The translations under genes were made by a program, and so were the position numbers. From Rhodocyclaceae bacterium UBA2250 (GTDB lineage Bacteria > Pseudomonadota > Gammaproteobacteria > Burkholderiales > Rhodocyclaceae): DNA of 10,733 bases. The DNA lies in contig DDXW01000056.1 of the NCBI GenBank assembly GCA_002347285.1, forward strand, positions 1 to 10,733, read 5' to 3'. Positions within the stretch are counted from its first letter, which is position 1; every line of letters begins with the position of its first letter. Positions 6,636 to 10,733 of the stretch are shown here, one piece after another. The notes below the pieces were generated by a model that was not told the DNA's origin, searched no databases, and worked only from the letters and a program-made list of their open reading frames with translations.

Positions 6636-6989
6636 ATGCCTCTCGATCCCATCAGTTCTGCGATCGTCAGTTCGATCATCGGCTCCGCGGTGCAGGGGAT
6701 TCTTGCCCCGGCGCCGCTCGAACCGGCGGTGGGCATCATCCGGGCATTGCCCATCGAGTCGAAGCCCGGCGTGATGAACCCTCCGTGGGAAGGCCAGGTA
6801 CAGATCAGCGGCCAGACGCTGCCCCTGTCTTCCGCCGCCGTGATCCGCAACGATCTCAACATGGTGGTGCCGCCGATGTTCGTCCAGGCACCGGTGAAAG
6901 TGCGCTACACCACCGACCTCGCCGGCGCGGTCAATCGCGTCTGGATTCTTTCGGCCGCCGAACGCCAGCTTCCCGAGAACAACCAATAG
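6636..6989 (+). CDS. Conserved-looking hypothetical protein, 117 residues
   Basis: I do not recognise a named family. The start is bounded: an in-frame TGA lies two codons upstream (6630-6632), so ATG 6636 is the earliest start. The nearest purine-rich stretch, AAGGA at 6618-6622, is 13 bases away, too far for a good ribosome binding site. The N terminus has a weakly hydrophobic, Ser/Ala/Ile-rich stretch (about 8-24) without a basic start, so export is unlikely. The middle holds KPGVMNPPWEGQVQISGQ (43-60) and the end has beta-like strands, VPPMFVQAPVKVRYTTD (78-94) and NRVWILS (100-106). Pro is frequent. Codon use fits the neighbours, which supports a real gene. It reads away from rpoH and lies 66 bases before ybeZ, in the position where miaB is often found. 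Confidence 0.7.
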   Translation: MPLDPISSAIVSSIIGSAVQGILAPAPLEPAVGIIRALPIESKPGVMNPPWEGQVQISGQTLPLSSAAVIRNDLNMVVPPMFVQAPVKVRYTTDLAGAVNRVWILSAAERQLPENNQ

Positions 6990-6993
6990 TTCC

Positions 6994-7059
6994 ATGAACC
7001 ACCCCTTCCGCGACCGGGCGGGAAAACTCGGCGCCGGCGAGGCGGCCCCGTCCGCATGA
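6994..7059 (+). CDS. Possible 21-codon leader ORF coupled to ybeZ
   Basis: An ATG at 6994 opens a 21-residue frame (starting MNHPFRDRAG) whose TGA at 7057-7059 overlaps the ybeZ ATG at 7056 as ATGA. No Shine-Dalgarno is visible before it. ybeZ also lacks a clear one, so ribosomes arriving from this ORF could start ybeZ. It may equally be chance; no homology is claimed. Confidence 0.2.
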   Translation: MNHPFRDRAGKLGAGEAAPSA

Positions 7060-8015
7060 AAGCCAAGAGCCTCACGGTCGAATTGCAGCCAGCCGACAAC
7101 GCGCGCCTGGCGAACCTCTGCGGCGCGCTCGACGAGAACCTGCGCCAGATCGAGATGGCCTTCGACGTGACGATCGGCCGGCGCGGCGAGCACTGCCGCA
7201 TCGACGGCGATCCGGCGCAGATGCGGCTGGCGGCCGCTGCCCTGCGGCATTTCCATACGCTGGCCGAGACGCCGCTGTCGGTCGATGACATCCAGCTCGG
7301 CCTCGTCGAGCTGCGCGGCCAGGCCGTGCAGCCGGCTCGCTCGCCGAATGCCGGCCTGCTGACGAAGAAGAGCGACCTGCACGGCCGCACGCCGCATCAG
7401 GTCGAATACCTGCGCAACATCCAGGAGCACGACATCACCTTCGGCATCGGCCCGGCCGGCACCGGCAAGACCTATCTCGCCGTCGCTTCCGCCGTCGACG
7501 CCTTCGAGCGCGACCAGGTGCAGCGCATCGTGCTGACGCGCCCCGCCGTCGAGGCGGGCGAGCGCCTCGGCTTCCTGCCGGGCGACCTCGCGCAGAAGGT
7601 CGACCCCTACCTGCGCCCGCTCTACGACGCGCTCTACGACCTGATGGGCTTCGACAAGGTGGCGCGCCTGTTCGAAAAGCAGAGCATCGAGATCGCGCCG
7701 CTCGCCTACATGCGCGGACGCACGCTCAACCACGCCTTCATCATCCTCGACGAGGCGCAGAACACCACGCCCGAGCAGATGAAGATGTTCCTCACGCGCA
7801 TCGGCATCGGCGCCAAGGCGGTGATCACCGGCGACATCACGCAGATGGACCTGCCGAAGGGCCAGAAGTCGGGGCTGGTCGAGGCGCGCCGCATCCTCGC
7901 CAAGGTGCGCGGCCTGGCCTTCACCGACTTCGACGCCTCCGACGTCGTGCGCCATCCGCTGGTCGCGCGCATCGTCGCCGCCTATGAGAAAAACGCGAAA
8001 AAAGAAGGCGCCTGA
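7056..8015 (+). CDS. ybeZ: PhoH-like P-loop ATPase YbeZ
   Basis: This 319-residue protein belongs to the PhoH/YbeZ family, which works with YbeY in ribosome and RNA metabolism, possibly as an RNA helicase partner. The N-terminal part (about 20-70) is KH/R3H-like in position. The P-loop ATPase follows with Walker A GPAGTGKT (132-139), TRPAVEAGERLGFLPGD (161-177), the family hallmark, and Walker B IILDEAQ (229-235), followed by NTTPEQMKMFLTRIG. The sensor-like VITGDITQMDLP (256-267) completes the core. Length fits YbeZ rather than longer PhoH2 proteins with a PIN domain. No strong ribosome binding site is visible; the ATG overlaps the stop of a possible short ORF. ybeY starts 32 bases before its end, so the two are surely co-expressed. 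Confidence 0.95.
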   Translation: MKAKSLTVELQPADNARLANLCGALDENLRQIEMAFDVTIGRRGEHCRIDGDPAQMRLAAAALRHFHTLAETPLSVDDIQLGLVELRGQAVQPARSPNAGLLTKKSDLHGRTPHQVEYLRNIQEHDITFGIGPAGTGKTYLAVASAVDAFERDQVQRIVLTRPAVEAGERLGFLPGDLAQKVDPYLRPLYDALYDLMGFDKVARLFEKQSIEIAPLAYMRGRTLNHAFIILDEAQNTTPEQMKMFLTRIGIGAKAVITGDITQMDLPKGQKSGLVEARRILAKVRGLAFTDFDASDVVRHPLVARIVAAYEKNAKKEGA

Positions 8016-8439
8016 ACTCGCGCTTGCCGTGCAATACGGCTGCGCCGATGAGCGCCTGCCCGACCGCTCGCAGGTGCGCCGCTGGGTCAAGGCGACGCAG
8101 GAAACCGGTGTGCAGGCAACCGTGCGCTTCGTCGGCACGGCGGAAAGCCGTGCGCTCAATCGCGACTTCCGCGGCAAGGACTACGCGACCAACGTGCTGT
8201 CCTTCGTCTACGAAAGCGCCCCGGCGGTGAGCGGCGACCTGGTGATCTGCCTGCCGGTGGTGAAGCGCGAAGCGCAAGAGCAGCGCAAGCCGCTCAAGGC
8301 GCACCTGGCGCACATGGTGGTGCATGGTATGCTCCATCTGCAGGGATACGACCACGAAACCGGGCCGCGCGACGCCGCGCGGATGGAAGCGCGGGAGCGC
8401 GCGATCCTCGCCCGATTCCGCATCCCGGACCCTTACTGA
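7984..8439 (+). CDS. ybeY: Endoribonuclease YbeY, 16S rRNA 3'-end maturation
   Basis: YbeY is a metal-dependent RNase for 16S rRNA 3' processing and ribosome quality control in the cytoplasm. The 151-residue product carries the signature HGMLHLQGYDH at 114-124 (H114, H118 and H124 bind zinc) and the conserved LNRDFRGKDYATNVLSF at 58-74. SGDLVIC (83-89) is the usual core strand. The ATG at 7984 overlaps ybeZ by 32 bases and gives a very basic N terminus (MRKTRKKK). No Shine-Dalgarno is visible, and the homologous part begins near residue 12, so a slightly later start such as GTG at about 8029 cannot be excluded. The corC gene begins eight bases after the stop. Confidence 0.95.
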   Translation: MRKTRKKKAPELALAVQYGCADERLPDRSQVRRWVKATQETGVQATVRFVGTAESRALNRDFRGKDYATNVLSFVYESAPAVSGDLVICLPVVKREAQEQRKPLKAHLAHMVVHGMLHLQGYDHETGPRDAARMEARERAILARFRIPDPY

Positions 8440-8447
8440 CGCTATTT

Positions 8448-9293
8448 ATGGACCCGTCCCGAAGTCGCCCGTCGCTGTTCGAACGCCTCTCGCTGCTGCT
8501 GCTCGGCGAGCCCGAAGACCGCGAACAGCTGCTGCAGCTGCTGCGCGGCGCGCATGACCGTAACCTGATGGATGCCGACGCGCTCTCGATCATCGAGGGC
8601 GCGCTGCAGGTCTCCGAGATGCAGGTGCGCGACATCATGGTGCCGCGCGCGCAAATGGACGTCGTCTCCGTCGATGACCCGCCGGAAAAACTCGTCGACT
8701 TCGTGCTGGAAACCGCCCACTCGCGCTTCCCCGCGGTCGGCGAGAGCAAGGACGACGTGATCGGCATCCTGCTCGCCAAGGATCTGCTGCGCTACTTCGC
8801 CGGCAAGGAATTCGACCTGCGCGACAGCCTGCGTCCGGCGGTGTTCATTCCCGAATCGAAGCGCCTGAACGTGCTGCTGCGCGAGTTCCGCGCCTCGCGC
8901 AACCACATGGCGATCGTCGTCGACGAGTACGGCGGCGTCGCCGGCGTCGTCACCATCGAGGACGTGCTCGAACAGATCGTCGGCGACATCGAGGACGAAT
9001 ACGATTTCGACGAAGCCGCCGGCAACATCGTGCTGGACAACGCCGGGCGCTACCGCGTCAAGGCGGCCACCGAGATCGGCGACTTCAACACCGCCTTCGG
9101 CACCAGCTTCTCGGATGAGAATTACGACACCGTCGGCGGGCTGGTGATCCATGCGCTCGGCCGTCTGCCGAAGCGCAACGAGGCCATCGTCATCGACGGC
9201 CTGCGCCTGCAGGTGCTGCGCGCCGACAGCCGCCGCGTGCATACCCTGCTGGTCGACCCGCAGAAGGGACTGGCGCTCGAACCGCAGGCATGA
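8448..9293 (+). CDS. corC: CorC/YbeX CBS-domain protein (magnesium/cobalt efflux-related)
   Basis: The 281-residue cytoplasmic protein has the short CorC/YbeX layout without the DUF21 membrane domain found in longer CNNM/HlyC relatives. An acidic N-terminal helix (about 20-60, ending LQVSEMQVRDIMVPRAQM) leads into CBS domain 1 (about 64-120) and CBS domain 2 (about 132-186, with MAIVVDEYGGVAGVVTIEDVLE-type sequence at 154-175). The acidic GDIEDEYDFDE (179-189) links to the CorC_HlyC domain (about 198-275, YDTVGGLV at 226-233). E. coli CorC was linked to Mg/Co efflux; YbeX has also been tied to ribosome metabolism, which suits its place after ybeZ and ybeY. The start lies eight bases after ybeY, without a visible Shine-Dalgarno. 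Its stop overlaps the lnt start. Confidence 0.93.
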   Translation: MDPSRSRPSLFERLSLLLLGEPEDREQLLQLLRGAHDRNLMDADALSIIEGALQVSEMQVRDIMVPRAQMDVVSVDDPPEKLVDFVLETAHSRFPAVGESKDDVIGILLAKDLLRYFAGKEFDLRDSLRPAVFIPESKRLNVLLREFRASRNHMAIVVDEYGGVAGVVTIEDVLEQIVGDIEDEYDFDEAAGNIVLDNAGRYRVKAATEIGDFNTAFGTSFSDENYDTVGGLVIHALGRLPKRNEAIVIDGLRLQVLRADSRRVHTLLVDPQKGLALEPQA

Positions 9294-10733
9294 GGCCGCC
9301 GTCCGCGCTCCTCGCGATCCTGCTCGGGGGTGCCAGCGTCGCCGGCTTCGCGCCGCTGGAAATCTTCGCGTTGCCGGTCTTCACACTGGCGCTCTTGTTC
9401 CGTCTCTGGCAGCGATCCGGCTCCCCGCGCGCGGCCGCCTGGCTCGGCTTCTGCTGGGGACTGGGCTTCTTCCTGGCCGGCGTGTCGTGGGTCTATGTGA
9501 GCCTGCACGACATCGGCGGCATGGCGGCGCCCGTCGCCATCGCCGCCACGCTGCTGTTCTGCGCCTACCTGGCGCTGTTTCCCGCGCTGACGGGTTGGCT
9601 TTACCGCCGCCTAAGCATGGCGGCTGATCGGCTGAGCCGCTCTGCCAGCACCGAGTTTCTCAAGGATGCGTTTCTCGCGGCCGGCTTGTGGACGCTCGTC
9701 GAATGGCTGCGCGGCTGGCTGTTCACCGGCTTTCCCTGGCTCGCGCTCGGCTATTCGCAGACGCCGCCCAGTCCGCTGGCGGGCTATGCGGCCGTGCTCG
9801 GCGTCTACGGCGTCGGCTTCCTCGCCGCGCTGATCGCCGCGCTGTTCGCCTTCGGCACGGGAAGCTGGCGCCGCGCGTTCGGCGTCATGGCGCTTGCCGC
9901 CGGCATCGCAGGCGGCGGCTGGCTGTTGCGCGGCATGGACTGGACGCAGCCGGCCGGCAAGCCGCTCGCCGTCAGCCTCCTGCAGGGCAACATCCCGCAG
10001 AGCCTCAAGTGGGTGCCCGAGCGCCTGCCGCTGTCGATCGACACCTATACGAAGCTCGCCGACGACAACCCGGCGGCGCTGACCATCCTGCCGGAAACCG
10101 CACTGCCGCTGCTCTTCGACCAGGTGCCGCTCGAGGTGTTCCAGGGATTGACGCGGCACGGCGACGTCCTGCTCGGCATCGCCGTGCGCCACCGCGCCGG
10201 CGGCTACGTCAATGGCGCGGTGGCGCTCACCGCGCAGGGCGCGCAGAGCTACGCCAAGCGCCACCTCGTGCCCTTCGGCGAATACGTGCCGCCCGGCTTC
10301 GCCTGGTTCTTCGATCTCGTCCATATCCCGATGTCGGACTTCTCCGCCGGCCCGGCCACGCAGCCGCCGCTCGCGATCGCCGACCAGCGGGTCGCACCGA
10401 ACATCTGCTACGAGGATCTGTTCGGCGCGGAGATTCTGCAGGCGCTGCCGCAGGCGACGCTGCTGGTCAATCTCTCGAACACCGCCTGGTTCGGCGACTC
10501 GCTCGCCCAGCCGCAGCATCTGCAGATCGCGCGCCTGCGCGCCATCGAGACGGGCCGCACCATGCTCCGCGCCACCAATACCGGCATCACGGCGGCCATC
10601 GCGCCCGACGGCCGCGTGCTCGGCCAGCTGCCGCCCTTCACCACCGGTGCGTTGCGCGTCGAGGCGCAGGGTTACCAAGGCACGACTCCCTTCATGCGCT
10701 GGGGCAACGCGCTGGCGCTGCTGCTGGCGATCT
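9290..10733 (+). CDS. lnt: Apolipoprotein N-acyltransferase Lnt (3' end outside window)
   Basis: Lnt adds the third acyl chain to the N-terminal Cys of lipoproteins in the inner membrane. The ATG at 9290 overlaps the corC stop as ATGA; 481 codons are visible and the frame is still open at the window end, close to the usual full length of about 500. The N-terminal half has several membrane helices and the conserved WTLVEWLRGWLFTGFPWL (about 132-149). The nitrilase-like domain begins at about residue 227 (VSLLQGNIPQSLKW). The catalytic triad is recognisable: E269 in LPETALP, K323 in YAKRHLVPFGEYVP and C373 in NICYEDLFG. SNTAWFGDSLAQPQHLQIARLRAIETGR follows in two conserved pieces (about 396-423). 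The final hydrophobic helix (MRWGNALALLLAI) is partly cut. It is the last visible gene of the ybeZ-ybeY-corC-lnt run. Confidence 0.96.
   Translation, partial: MRPPSALLAILLGGASVAGFAPLEIFALPVFTLALLFRLWQRSGSPRAAAWLGFCWGLGFFLAGVSWVYVSLHDIGGMAAPVAIAATLLFCAYLALFPALTGWLYRRLSMAADRLSRSASTEFLKDAFLAAGLWTLVEWLRGWLFTGFPWLALGYSQTPPSPLAGYAAVLGVYGVGFLAALIAALFAFGTGSWRRAFGVMALAAGIAGGGWLLRGMDWTQPAGKPLAVSLLQGNIPQSLKWVPERLPLSIDTYTKLADDNPAALTILPETALPLLFDQVPLEVFQGLTRHGDVLLGIAVRHRAGGYVNGAVALTAQGAQSYAKRHLVPFGEYVPPGFAWFFDLVHIPMSDFSAGPATQPPLAIADQRVAPNICYEDLFGAEILQALPQATLLVNLSNTAWFGDSLAQPQHLQIARLRAIETGRTMLRATNTGITAAIAPDGRVLGQLPPFTTGALRVEAQGYQGTTPFMRWGNALALLLAI

Noticed and set aside
6618..6636. Fur-box-like sequence GATTATCATTGATC before the 117-residue gene
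   Set aside because: Left half fits 5 of 7 but right half only 3 of 7 in the 7-1-7 model; too weak to call.
7004..7050. GC-rich hairpins between the 117-residue gene and ybeZ as a terminator
   Set aside because: Stems are short with bulges (4-6 bp) and no T-tract follows; read-through into ybeZ seems more likely.
6576..8177. 533-codon - strand frame opposite ybeZ
   Set aside because: Low-complexity Arg/Ala/His translation, crosses the whole of the 117-residue gene and ybeZ, whose motifs are clear on the + strand.

Overview
The window looks like a chromosomal segment of a high-GC betaproteobacterium, probably Rhodocyclales-like (Azoarcus, Thauera or Dechloromonas relatives). I infer this from the third-position G/C-rich codon use, the ybeZ-ybeY-corC-lnt gene order and an HrcA-type CIRCE element in front of rpoH. 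The assignment comes from reading alone, without a database search. No tRNA, rRNA, CRISPR array, insertion sequence or broken gene was seen.

Left part (1-2829), + strand: a compact envelope and metal operon. It holds the 3' end of a TonB-dependent receptor, a signal-peptide protein with a His-rich mature N terminus and a C-terminal membrane anchor (DUF4198-like), a NapH/NosR/FtrD-type polyferredoxin membrane protein, and a six-helix CcdA/DsbD- or SafE-like membrane protein with paired cysteines. The last three genes are joined by two near-identical 8-base stop/start overlaps. A strong hairpin closes the operon and faces the convergent gene cluster.

Middle part (2841-5426), - strand: a copper-acquisition pair. 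It consists of an OprC/NosA-type TonB-dependent copper receptor, whose C-x3-M and H-x-M ligands are visible, and a small secreted Gly/Met-rich protein. Each has its own signals: an A/T-tailed intrinsic terminator after oprC and a candidate sigma-70 promoter before the small gene. With the left operon, most of the first 5.4 kb concerns metal import through the outer membrane and redox or ligand handling in the periplasm.

Next (5427-6635): oprC control region, rpoH (sigma-32) on the - strand, and a perfect CIRCE operator 28 bases before the rpoH start. This suggests HrcA control of the heat-shock sigma factor itself. An AT-rich divergent intergenic region follows.

Right part (6636-10733), + strand: an unrecognised 117-residue protein, then the conserved housekeeping run ybeZ (PhoH-like ATPase), ybeY (16S rRNA maturation endonuclease), corC/ybeX (CBS-domain protein) and lnt (apolipoprotein N-acyltransferase, cut by the window end). 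Overlapping or very close gene junctions suggest one transcription unit. The usual miaB neighbour is not in the window; the 117-residue gene lies in that position.

The best candidate for something under-described is the receptor/DUF4198/polyferredoxin/thiol-membrane-protein operon. It could be a reductive metal or siderophore uptake module, but the function is inference.
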